From Acidobacteriota bacterium (GTDB lineage Bacteria > Acidobacteriota > Blastocatellia > Pyrinomonadales > Pyrinomonadaceae): a stretch of DNA of 64,000 nucleotides. The notes under the pieces are model-generated. The model did no database searches. It was not told the origin of the DNA and saw nothing but the letters and a program-made list of their open reading frames with translations. The translations under genes were made by a program, and so were the position numbers. The stretch lies in the NCBI GenBank assembly GCA_016700075.1, contig CP065000.1, forward strand, positions 1,674,001-1,738,000, in the 5' to 3' direction. Each line of letters starts with the position of its first letter. Position 1 is the stretch's first letter. Below are positions 1 to 7,532 of this stretch, one piece after another.

Positions 1-948
1 GCAAATCTATATCCCGAGATCGAACCATTTGACAGCGGCATGCTGCCGGTGTCTGAACTGCACACTATCTATTACGAACGCGCGGGCAATCCGAACGGCA
101 TCCCCGTCGTTTTCCTGCACGGCGGGCCGGGCGGCGGACTGCTGCCGATGTATAGGCAGTTTTTCGACCCCGCGGCATATCACATCGTTCTGTTCGACCA
201 ACGCGGTTCAGGCAGATCGACGCCTCATGCCGAACTGAACGAGAACACGACGTGGGATCTGATCAACGATATCGAGACGCTGCGGGAAAAATTCGGCATC
301 GACAAATGGTATGTTTTCGGCGGTTCGTGGGGCTCGACGCTTAGCCTTGCCTATGCCATCTCGCATCCTGACAGATGCCTGGGGCTTATTCTTCGCGGCA
401 TCTTTTTGACGCGAAAGAAAGAGCTGGATTGGTTCTATCAATACGGAGCTTCAGAAATATTTCCCGATTTCTGGGAACGCTATCGCGATGCAATTCCTGA
501 GGAAGAACGCGGCGATTTCATCTCGGCATATCACAAACGCCTGACCAGCGACGACGAAGCGACGCGGCTGGCGGCGGCACGGGCATGGAGCACTTGGGAA
601 GGTGCGACCTCGAAACTGTATCCCAGCCAGGACCTCGTCGATCATTGGGAAGAGCCGCATGAAGCTCTGAGCCTCGCCCGCATCGAATGCCATTATTTTA
701 CTAACGGTTCATTCTTCCCTTCGGACAATTATTTGCTCGAGAACGTGGACAAGATACGCCATATTCCAACGGTGATCGTTCAGGGCCGCTATGACGTGGT
801 TTGCCCGATCACATCCGCATGGGACCTGCACCAGGCGTTTCCGGAAGCCGAATTTATCGTCATTCCGGATGCAGGACATTCGGTCTCGGAACCCGGCATT
901 ACCTCGGCGTTAGTAGATGCTATGGACAGGTTCAAAACGGCAAGTTAA
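1..948 (+). CDS. pip: Proline iminopeptidase, 5'-truncated by the window edge
   Basis: Alpha/beta-hydrolase of peptidase family S33 that removes N-terminal proline from peptides, probably in the cytoplasm. The reading frame is open from base 1: codons before the first ATG at 40 encode LYPEIEPFDSG, which matches the usual N-terminus of this family. The true start is therefore upstream and only a few residues are missing. Visible motifs are the oxyanion-hole HGGPGGG near base 120, the nucleophile elbow GGSWGS near base 320, the Asp in GRYDVVCP near base 795 and the His in AGHS near base 875, so the catalytic triad is complete. The next gene, tatA, follows on the same strand after about 60 bases. 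No sign of degeneration. Confidence 0.93.
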   Translation, partial: ANLYPEIEPFDSGMLPVSELHTIYYERAGNPNGIPVVFLHGGPGGGLLPMYRQFFDPAAYHIVLFDQRGSGRSTPHAELNENTTWDLINDIETLREKFGIDKWYVFGGSWGSTLSLAYAISHPDRCLGLILRGIFLTRKKELDWFYQYGASEIFPDFWERYRDAIPEEERGDFISAYHKRLTSDDEATRLAAARAWSTWEGATSKLYPSQDLVDHWEEPHEALSLARIECHYFTNGSFFPSDNYLLENVDKIRHIPTVIVQGRYDVVCPITSAWDLHQAFPEAEFIVIPDAGHSVSEPGITSALVDAMDRFKTAS

Positions 949-1009
949 GGTTTTTGTTGATGAAAAACAGGAGTGAAAGCTGTATGATTGGCTTTCAGGA
1001 AGGTTGCGT

Positions 1010-1270
1010 ATGCTGCTTATGAATTTTGGAACAACTGAGATAATTCTCGTCGTCGCTGTACTATTCCTGCTTTTCGGGGCGTCACGGCTGCCGCAGCTTG
1101 CGAAATCGTTGGGACAGTCGCGGAAAGCGTTCAAAGAAGGAATGCGAGAAGCTGAAGAAGAGGAAAAGGCCGAACAGCAAAAGCTTTCGAGCGAAGCGGC
1201 TCCGCAGATCAATCAGGTTTCGGACGAAGCCCTCGCCGAAGAACTCCGCCGCCGGGCCGAAGCAAAATAG
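1010..1270 (+). CDS. tatA: Sec-independent translocase subunit TatA/TatE family
   Basis: Pore-forming subunit of the twin-arginine translocase, which exports folded proteins across the inner membrane. The 86-residue protein has the family layout: a short periplasmic N-terminus, one transmembrane helix (about residues 8-24), the FGASRLPQLAKSLG hinge, then an amphipathic helix and a charged Glu/Lys-rich tail. An AGGAAGG ribosome site at 997-1003 lies 6 bases before ATG 1010 and decides this start over the upstream TTG at 1004. No tatB or tatC is adjacent, so it is a solitary tatA. It converges on the methyltransferase-like gene with only 8 bases between the stops. Confidence 0.93.
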   Translation: MLLMNFGTTEIILVVAVLFLLFGASRLPQLAKSLGQSRKAFKEGMREAEEEEKAEQQKLSSEAAPQINQVSDEALAEELRRRAEAK

Positions 1271-1278
1271 TCTTACCA

Positions 1279-2070
1279 CTACGCTCTACGGCCGCGGATC
1301 AATGTGGCCTTCACCGTAAACTGAAACGATAGGTCGCCGAGTTCCGCGTTGATCAGGCCTGCGAGTTTTTCCTTGATCGCAGCGTCCTCAGCGTCATCTA
1401 TCTCTCCGAACCACATTGGAAACAGAAAATCTGCGACGAGAGGCGAATTGACCAGATCCTCGCCTGTCTCAAAATCGAAGGCCTCATTCGCCGTTTCCGA
1501 CTTGATGTTCACAAGGCCGGCATTCTCCGCCGCCTGTTTGACCGCAGCGACAGATGGCAGCCCCGTGATGAGGTCTTCTGCTTTGGTCGAAAGCTCAACG
1601 TCTGCGTCGGCCAAGACTTCCCACAACATGGAGTAAAGTTCGCCGAAGCTGCCCGCCGTCGGCATGACAAGTGCCACCTCTCCGTCCGTCTTGGCTTTGC
1701 GGACAACATCGTCGATCGTCTCCGCCGTGTCCTCCAAGCGAACGAAACTGAGGTCGGCCACAACGCACGCGAATGCGTCATCACCGAAACTCTTTGTCGA
1801 AAATTCGACCTTGGATCCGACGGCTATGGCCTTGTCGGCGGCGATCGCCAACTCGTATTCATCGCCGCAGACCGCAAAGATATCCGTCTCATTCCCGATA
1901 CGCTCTTCGAGTACCAATGCATGGGTTCCGGTGCCTGCGTTCAGGTAAAGCAGTTCCTCGGCATCGGTCAGTTTCGCATGCTTATCGACAAGGTCGGTAA
2001 ATCTGCGGGTCCATTCGTCCTGCACGTAAAGGTCGCGTAAAAATGCCAGCTCTTTGGCAGACTTCTGCAT
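1279..2070 (-). CDS. Class I SAM-dependent methyltransferase-like protein
   Basis: A 263-residue protein starting MQKSAKELAFLRDLY. The best clue is a glycine-rich segment LYLNAGTGTHAL near residue 45, in the position of motif I of class I methyltransferases, followed by alternating beta/alpha-like segments including VVADLSFVRLED. I recognise neither a specific family nor a substrate. The open frame extends upstream to 2160, but that would overlap the divergent SDR gene, so ATG 2070 is chosen; no clear ribosome site is visible. Function is inferred from fold-level resemblance only. Confidence 0.7.
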   Translation of the reverse strand: MQKSAKELAFLRDLYVQDEWTRRFTDLVDKHAKLTDAEELLYLNAGTGTHALVLEERIGNETDIFAVCGDEYELAIAADKAIAVGSKVEFSTKSFGDDAFACVVADLSFVRLEDTAETIDDVVRKAKTDGEVALVMPTAGSFGELYSMLWEVLADADVELSTKAEDLITGLPSVAAVKQAAENAGLVNIKSETANEAFDFETGEDLVNSPLVADFLFPMWFGEIDDAEDAAIKEKLAGLINAELGDLSFQFTVKATLIRGRRA

Positions 2071-2148
2071 AAACCCATTGTAACGCACGCCGCTGCCGGA
2101 ATAACAAGGATGCCGCCGCTGTCGGCTTTTGATATGCTTTTCTGAAAT

Positions 2149-2922
2149 ATGAGCAAGCACATCAAAGAGATTTTTGATCTGACAGGCAGTACCGCGATCG
2201 TCACCGGCGGTTCGCGAGGCATCGGAAAGGAAATGGCAGAAGCCTTGGGCGAAGCAGGAGCTAACCTGATGCTATGCGCTCGCCGCCGCGAATGGCTCGA
2301 CGAGACGGTGAACGAGTTTGCGGCACGCGGCTTCAATGCGATAGGCAAGGTCTGCGACGTTTCAAAAGAGGACGAGGTTCAGGCGGTCGTGGATTCAACC
2401 GTGAAGCATTTCGGCAAGGTCGATATCCTGATAAACAACGCAGGTATTTCGTGGGGAGCGATGCCCGAGGAAATGACGCTGGAACAATGGCAAAAGGTGA
2501 TCGACGTGAACCTGACCGGCTGTTTTCTGATGGCCCAGGCAGCAGGCCGCGAAATGTTAAAGAACAGCAGCGGCTCGATCATAAATATCGCCTCGATCGC
2601 GGGAATGACGTCATCCGCCAACGGTCCATTTTATGCGGGCTATGTCGCGAGCAAAGCCGGCCTCATCGGCCTGACTCGCGAATTGGCCGCAAGCTGGGGA
2701 CGACGCGGGATCCGCGTGAACGCCGTCGCCCCGGGCTTTTTCCACTCGCGGCTCGCCGACGCTGTCATCGACATTTACGAACGTTCTATCCAGGAAAACA
2801 ACGTAATTCCAAGAGTCGGAGAAGAAGGCGAGTTGAAAGGCATTACCGTTTTTTTGGCTTCTGAAGCGTCCAGCTACATTACCGGCCAGATCATCGCCGT
2901 TGACGGCGGAATGACCGTTTAG
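2149..2922 (+). CDS. Short-chain dehydrogenase/reductase (classical SDR)
   Basis: NAD(P)-dependent oxidoreductase of 257 residues, cytoplasmic. Motifs in order: nucleotide-binding TGGSRGIG at 19-26, NNAG at 96-99, catalytic Ser149 in INIASIAG, and Tyr165/Lys169 in YVASK. The C-terminal segment ITGQIIAVDGGMT is typical of the gluconate 5-dehydrogenase and FabG-like branch. Full length, with the catalytic tetrad intact (Asn121 is also present). The substrate cannot be told from sequence. A palindromic repeat begins immediately after the stop codon. Confidence 0.92.
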   Translation: MSKHIKEIFDLTGSTAIVTGGSRGIGKEMAEALGEAGANLMLCARRREWLDETVNEFAARGFNAIGKVCDVSKEDEVQAVVDSTVKHFGKVDILINNAGISWGAMPEEMTLEQWQKVIDVNLTGCFLMAQAAGREMLKNSSGSIINIASIAGMTSSANGPFYAGYVASKAGLIGLTRELAASWGRRGIRVNAVAPGFFHSRLADAVIDIYERSIQENNVIPRVGEEGELKGITVFLASEASSYITGQIIAVDGGMTV

Positions 2923-3009
2923 AAGTTCAGAGTTGTAGTTCAGAGTTTCGCCTTTAGGAGTGATTCACGCGTAAACGCGTAACTCTAAACACGTCGTAAC
3001 TCTGAACTT
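2923..3009. repeat. Palindromic intergenic repeat (AAGTTCAGAGTT arms)
   Basis: A perfect 12-base inverted repeat, AAGTTCAGAGTT at 2923-2934 and AACTCTGAACTT at 2998-3009, encloses a second copy of AGTTCAGAGTT at 2937-2947 and an ACGCGTAAACGCGT palindrome near 2968-2981. It fills the space between two convergent genes and overlaps the stop codon of the reverse-strand gene. It resembles a REP-type element and could also end transcription from both sides. Confidence 0.75.
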
Positions 3010-3628
3010 AACTAAAGACAAATTCCCCGAACGCTTCAGGCACGTGGAAATTCGGCTTTTCAGTCATAGTCGGCTGCCACGCGAGATAGCCGCGGGTCTC
3101 GCCCTCGCCGACGCAGCGGAAGATATTCCCTAACCAAATGTCTCCCGCTTTCGGCTTTCGCCCAAACGCCTCCCACGGAATTTTCATCGCCATCAAAACG
3201 CGGTCTTCTTCAATACGCGCGGCGGCTTTCATTCCTGAATGATAGTCCCAATCCGTCACCCGCTCGCCACTCGTCATGTCGATCGCAAGATCAAGCCACT
3301 CACCCGTCGGCGCCACCTCGAACTCGAAATACCGCCGCGGCTCATTCCTGTCAGGGGCAATAAAGATCTCGCAAACATCGCGTTCCCATAGGCCGATGGC
3401 CTTCGCAGAAAGGTCGGGAGCCGTCGAAATGACAAGTTCTTCAGCCTGATTTAGATCGAATCTTGCGTAAAGGTGTTCATCGGAGTACAGGAGCCCGACT
3501 CTGAATTCTCCGGAAGGTGCGGCTTCGGTGCCGTCCCAATAGGTTCGTATGGTCTCCCGGCCCGACAAATGCCAAATGCGGGGGTCCAATAGATCGCCGC
3601 TGAACTCTTCTGTTCTTCGAATTTTCAT
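3008..3628 (-). CDS. CBM9-like carbohydrate-binding-fold protein
   Basis: A 206-residue beta-rich protein resembling the family 9 carbohydrate-binding-module-like domain (DOMON-related fold) often found alone in acidobacteria and bacteroidetes. Supporting features are the LYARFDLNQAEEL and WERDVCEIFIAP segments followed by YFEFEVAPTGEWLDL, which match the usual strand pattern of this family. No signal peptide is visible from ATG 3628; an in-frame upstream start at 3658 gives an unlikely leader. It lies 48 bases behind the P-type ATPase on the same strand and may be co-transcribed, but there is no functional link. Confidence 0.8.
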   Translation of the reverse strand: MKIRRTEEFSGDLLDPRIWHLSGRETIRTYWDGTEAAPSGEFRVGLLYSDEHLYARFDLNQAEELVISTAPDLSAKAIGLWERDVCEIFIAPDRNEPRRYFEFEVAPTGEWLDLAIDMTSGERVTDWDYHSGMKAAARIEEDRVLMAMKIPWEAFGRKPKAGDIWLGNIFRCVGEGETRGYLAWQPTMTEKPNFHVPEAFGEFVFS

Positions 3629-3676
3629 ACCAAAGCCGCAATACAGGCTCGGACACATATCCTGCGACCGACAACG

Positions 3677-6202
3677 TTAGCCGGCCGGTGTTTCGACAAG
3701 CCGCCGCATCAGTTTTCGTTTTACCAGCTCTACCAGAAACAAGTAAGTGATGGTAGCACCAACGAGAAAAATGAAATAGCCGGCCGGCAACGGCACAAAT
3801 CCCAACACTTCGCCAATTGGAGTGAACGGCAAGATCACACCTGCGGAGAGAACAAGCATAATCGCAATCACCAAGGCAGGGCTCGGACGGCTGCGAAATG
3901 GGTTCCCTGCCGTTCTGATGATGAAGATGACAAGTATCTGAGTGGCGAGCGATTCCACGAACCAACCTGTATGGAAGAGTTTTTCCGAGGCGTGAAACAC
4001 CGCCAAAAGGATATAAAAAGTAGCAAAGTCGTATATTGAGCTGATCGGTCCGATGTAGAGCATAAAGTCGCGTATCAGCCCGACGTCCCAGCGATGCGGT
4101 TTGTGAATGAACGTCTCGTCGACCGTGTCGGTCGGTATGGTCACCTGTGCGAGGTCGTAGAGAAAATTATTCAGCAGGATCTGCGTCGGCAGCATCGGCA
4201 GGAACGGCAAAAATATGACCGCACCGGCCATGCTGAACATGTTCCCGAAGTTGGAACTCGTGCCCATCAGCAGATACTTCATGACGTTGCCGAAAGACTT
4301 GCGGCCTTCGATAATGCCGTTGTGCAGGACGGCGAGGCTGCGTTCCATCAGGACGATCTCAGCCGCATCTTTTGCAACGTCCGTTGCCGTCGCGACCGAG
4401 ATCCCGACATCAGCGGAATGAAGCGAAGGAGCATCGTTGATACCGTCGCCCAAAAATCCGACAACATGGCCGCGGGCCTTTAGCGCTAGTAGAATGCGGT
4501 TCTTTTGGATCGGAGAAACGCGGGCAAAGACGGTTGCCTTCTCAGCGACCTGCCCCAGAGCGGCGTCATCCAGGCCGTCTATCTCATCGCCGAGTACTAT
4601 GTTCTCGACATCGAGGCCGACCTGTTCGCAGACATAACGAGTGACAAGTTCGTTGTCTCCAGTCAGGATCTTGACTGTGACGCCGTCATTCTCTAAGTCC
4701 TCAATGGCCTTTGCCGCGGTCTCGAGCGGCTCGTCGGCAAACGTTACGTAGCCGGCAAAGATCAATTCCGTCTCATCATCGGTTTGATAGTTGGGTTTCT
4801 CGGGCACCTCATTATAGGCCACTGCCAAAACGCGCAGGCCATCCTCGCTAAATGTCCTGAATGTCCGTTCGGCCTCCGATCTTTTTTGATCATCGAGCGT
4901 TTCGATCTTTCCCTTGTCGCGATACCTCGTGCAAACATCTAAGACGCTTTCGGGAGCACCTTTTGTTATCAGCAGGCGATGATGTTTGCTTTCAGCAATG
5001 ACGGAAACGCGCCGCCTTTCAAAATCGAAAGGTATCTCCGCGGCCTTACGATAGTCGCTGATCTTTGGTTGATCATGGGTCAAGATCGCGGCATCGAGCG
5101 GATTGGAGACCTCCTTTGACCGGATAGCCTCGTCAAGCGGATTGGTAACGCCGGTCTCTAAACTGCTGTTCAGATATGCGAGAAAGAACGGAAATTCCGA
5201 TGATTTGCCAAAGGGACCGCAGTGATCCTTCAACGCCATCTCGCCTTTGGTCAGCGTTCCGGTCTTGTCGCTGCAGAGAATATCGATGCTGCCGAAATTT
5301 TGTATCGCCTCGAGATGCTTTACGATCACCTTCTCTTTCGCCATTCGCATGGCGCCCTGGCCGAGCGTGACGGTGGTTATCATCGGCAAGAACTCCGGCG
5401 TCAGGCCGACCGCCAATGCGATCGAGAAGAGGAGTGATTCCAGCAGGTCCCGCTCCATCAGGGCATTTACGAAGAATACAAAAATCACCAGAACGAAAAT
5501 GACGCGTGCGATGAAGTAGCCGAATTTTTTTGTTCCGCGTTCGAACTCGGTCTCCGGCGATCTTTCCACGAGTCGTGCGGCGATGCGGCCAAGTTCAGTA
5601 TTCTTTCCGGTCGCCGTCACGACCGCTGTCGCCTCACCGCTGATCACCGATGTGCCAAGAAATATACTGTTCAGACCGCTTTCGGATCGTTTCTCGACCG
5701 GCAGTGATTCGCCGGTCAGCGCGGATTCCTGAACGTGGAAACTGCTGCATTCGACGATCCGTGAATCCGCAGGTACAAGATCACCGGCGGAAAGACGTAT
5801 CAGATCGCCTGTGACTACCTCGCGACGCGGTATCTCGCCCCATTTGCCGTCACGCAGGACCGTCGCCGTCAGGCTGACCTCTTGGCGCAGACGAGCAGCT
5901 GCATTTTTTGATCGCGATGTCTGGACAAAATTGAGAATTACGCTGAGAAAGACCATCAAAACGATGATCGACGCGTTTATCCATTGGCCGACCGCAAACG
6001 ATATCGCACTGGCGAGGAGAAGAATTATAACGAGAGGATTGGCAAAGAGAAGAAGTACCTCAACGACCGGGCCGAGCCGTCTCGAAGTCTCGATCTCATT
6101 CGGCCCGGCTTCTGCCAGACGCCTGTCTGCCTCTTCTGCGGCAAGTCCGCTGAGTTCAACTGCTTGACCGCCGGTGGTTTCGGGCTTGTGGGTTTCAGAC
6201 AT
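3677..6202 (-). CDS. mgtA: Magnesium-importing P-type ATPase (MgtA/MgtB family)
   Basis: Inner-membrane P-type ATPase of 841 residues. It has the N-terminal cation-ATPase domain, transmembrane pairs at about 48-93 and 225-280, the LTGES actuator loop at 162-166, LTPEFLPM at 267-274 (characteristic of the Mg2+ subgroup, type IIIB), the phosphorylation motif DKTGTLT with Asp312, the GDGINDAPSL hinge and a C-terminal six-helix block. Length is close to the 850-900 usual for MgtA. No Mg2+-sensing leader is evident in the short gap upstream. Confidence 0.92.
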   Translation of the reverse strand: MSETHKPETTGGQAVELSGLAAEEADRRLAEAGPNEIETSRRLGPVVEVLLLFANPLVIILLLASAISFAVGQWINASIIVLMVFLSVILNFVQTSRSKNAAARLRQEVSLTATVLRDGKWGEIPRREVVTGDLIRLSAGDLVPADSRIVECSSFHVQESALTGESLPVEKRSESGLNSIFLGTSVISGEATAVVTATGKNTELGRIAARLVERSPETEFERGTKKFGYFIARVIFVLVIFVFFVNALMERDLLESLLFSIALAVGLTPEFLPMITTVTLGQGAMRMAKEKVIVKHLEAIQNFGSIDILCSDKTGTLTKGEMALKDHCGPFGKSSEFPFFLAYLNSSLETGVTNPLDEAIRSKEVSNPLDAAILTHDQPKISDYRKAAEIPFDFERRRVSVIAESKHHRLLITKGAPESVLDVCTRYRDKGKIETLDDQKRSEAERTFRTFSEDGLRVLAVAYNEVPEKPNYQTDDETELIFAGYVTFADEPLETAAKAIEDLENDGVTVKILTGDNELVTRYVCEQVGLDVENIVLGDEIDGLDDAALGQVAEKATVFARVSPIQKNRILLALKARGHVVGFLGDGINDAPSLHSADVGISVATATDVAKDAAEIVLMERSLAVLHNGIIEGRKSFGNVMKYLLMGTSSNFGNMFSMAGAVIFLPFLPMLPTQILLNNFLYDLAQVTIPTDTVDETFIHKPHRWDVGLIRDFMLYIGPISSIYDFATFYILLAVFHASEKLFHTGWFVESLATQILVIFIIRTAGNPFRSRPSPALVIAIMLVLSAGVILPFTPIGEVLGFVPLPAGYFIFLVGATITYLFLVELVKRKLMRRLVETPAG

Positions 6203-6240
6203 TGCAGTCGCCTCGCGGATCGAGCCTTTCCAGCCCGATG

Positions 6241-6783
6241 TTACAGGCGATCCAGTATGAACTCAACCCTTTTTTCAGCGGGCAGCACCGGCACCTGAAA
6301 AACAGGGAAACCCAGAGAGCGATAAACCTCGATCAGGAGGGCGTGTATGGACCTTTGCGCGTCCTCATTATCGCGACGTGCATAGTCATTTACCAGAGGA
6401 AGAAGATCGAGGATGAAGACCTTTTGATACGAGACTGACTCAAGTATCTCCGCAAGCCGAGGGTCTTCCGGGATGCCGAGAAACTGATAGTACGCTCGTG
6501 CGTCGGGAATGGCCCGGTCCAAAAATACGACCTTTTCAGGCGAGAGCGAACGCTCTTGAGCTATTTGCAGATCGAGCACGTGCTTCTGGAAATCCGCTTG
6601 GTTGCGCTCTATCTCTTCGGGCGTTTTGCCGTGAGCCCTCTGCAGATCGATATAGTGCCGTGCCTCTTCGACGGTCGTTTCGTACCCCAACGAAAGGAGC
6701 AAATTGACGGTCGTGGTCTTGCCGCAGCACGGCCCGCCGGTTATCACATACCATTTATTAGAGGTTCGTTCAGGGACAGTCAT
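6241..6783 (-). CDS. Small AAA/P-loop NTPase (AAA_28-like)
   Basis: A 180-residue cytoplasmic P-loop protein. The Walker A motif GGPCCGKT is at 16-23 and a kinase-like DRAIPDARAYY segment with an acidic patch lies mid-protein. This matches the predicted ATPase/kinase family PF13521, whose substrates are mostly unknown. It lies 38 bases upstream of mgtA on the same strand, so the two may be expressed together. No further function is assigned. Confidence 0.85.
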   Translation of the reverse strand: MTVPERTSNKWYVITGGPCCGKTTTVNLLLSLGYETTVEEARHYIDLQRAHGKTPEEIERNQADFQKHVLDLQIAQERSLSPEKVVFLDRAIPDARAYYQFLGIPEDPRLAEILESVSYQKVFILDLLPLVNDYARRDNEDAQRSIHALLIEVYRSLGFPVFQVPVLPAEKRVEFILDRL

Positions 6784-6802
6784 CGTTACGATCAGCGGTT
6801 CG

Positions 6803-6856
6803 TCAATTCGTTCGCAGGACGGTCTTCACCGCCATCTTGGCAAGTTTCCAGGTGCG
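6803..6856 (-). pseudogene. Orphan 3' end of ubiB (displaced gene terminus)
   Basis: Read on the reverse strand, 6856-6803 encodes RTWKLAKMAVKTVLRTN and a stop. The intact ubiB 500 bases upstream ends RTWKLAKMAVKTVLNTGR and a stop. At the DNA level 6820-6856 matches 7553-7589 at 33 of 37 bases. The fragment has no start and is not part of higA. It is best read as the former end of ubiB, separated from the gene when the higBA module entered, or as the end of a lost ubiB paralogue. Confidence 0.7.
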
Positions 6857-6892
6857 CCTCGGGAAGTTCGTTCGAACGGGTGGCGTTGTGAT

Positions 6893-7198
6893 CTACCGAG
6901 AAACTGTTTGCTGAGTCCAAGGTCGTATTCTGTTAAGGACCGGACCAAGAGTTCGTTCGGCAACCTCTGTATCGTACGCGGCTTGCGCACGGAGCCAGTA
7001 GCCGTTCGAGAGACCAAAGAAACGGCAAAGGCGGAGATCAGTATCCGCCGTGATAGAACGCTTGCCGGCAATGACCTCACTTATTCTCTGGGCGGGAACG
7101 CCGATCTCTTTTGCGAGCCGATATTGGCTGATGCCCATTGGCCTCAGGAATTCTTCAAGCAATAATTCTCCGGGAGTTATTGGATCCAACTTTCGCAT
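6893..7198 (-). CDS. higA: HigA-type antitoxin (XRE helix-turn-helix)
   Basis: Antitoxin of 101 residues. The PGELLLEEFLRPMGISQYRLA opening, the helix-turn-helix through VPAQRISEVIAGKRSI and the RFFGLSNGYWLRAQAAYD segment are typical of the HigA addiction-module family. It would bind the HigB toxin and repress the operon promoter. It lies 15 bases downstream of higB, in the toxin-first order usual for higBA. It is followed by the orphan ubiB terminus, suggesting the pair arrived as a unit. Confidence 0.92.
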   Translation of the reverse strand: MRKLDPITPGELLLEEFLRPMGISQYRLAKEIGVPAQRISEVIAGKRSITADTDLRLCRFFGLSNGYWLRAQAAYDTEVAERTLGPVLNRIRPWTQQTVSR

Positions 7199-7213
7199 AA
7201 CGCCTCTCTTCTA

Positions 7214-7492
7214 TCAGTGATAATCAACTATTTCAACCTCTTCTGCGCCCGCTTCGCCCCAATTGAAACAAATACGCCAACGCTCATTTATTCTGATGCT
7301 GTATTGTCCGGCTCTGTCACCTTTGAGCAGTTCAAGCCTGTTTCCGGGCGGAACCTTCAGATCATCGAGCCGTCCCGCAATATCCAGCTGCCGAAGTTTA
7401 CGACGGGCGACCTTTTCGATGTTCACAAATCGCCGAACACGATCACCGTCGGCCAAGGCCTTTGTGTCTTCGCACTTAAAGGTCTTGATCAT
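7214..7492 (-). CDS. higB: HigB/RelE-superfamily toxin
   Basis: Toxin of 92 residues starting MIKTFKCEDTKALADG, with the PPGNRLELLKGDRAGQYSIRINERWRI core that is diagnostic of the RelE-like 'plasmid maintenance system killer' family. These enzymes cleave mRNA on the ribosome. Full length, with no damage seen. It is the first gene of the higBA pair and begins only 40 bases after the stop codon of ubiB, on the same strand. Confidence 0.92.
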   Translation of the reverse strand: MIKTFKCEDTKALADGDRVRRFVNIEKVARRKLRQLDIAGRLDDLKVPPGNRLELLKGDRAGQYSIRINERWRICFNWGEAGAEEVEIVDYH

Positions 7493-7532
7493 ACAAAATA
7501 GTAACGTATCGCGTGATTACTGTAAACCTTTT

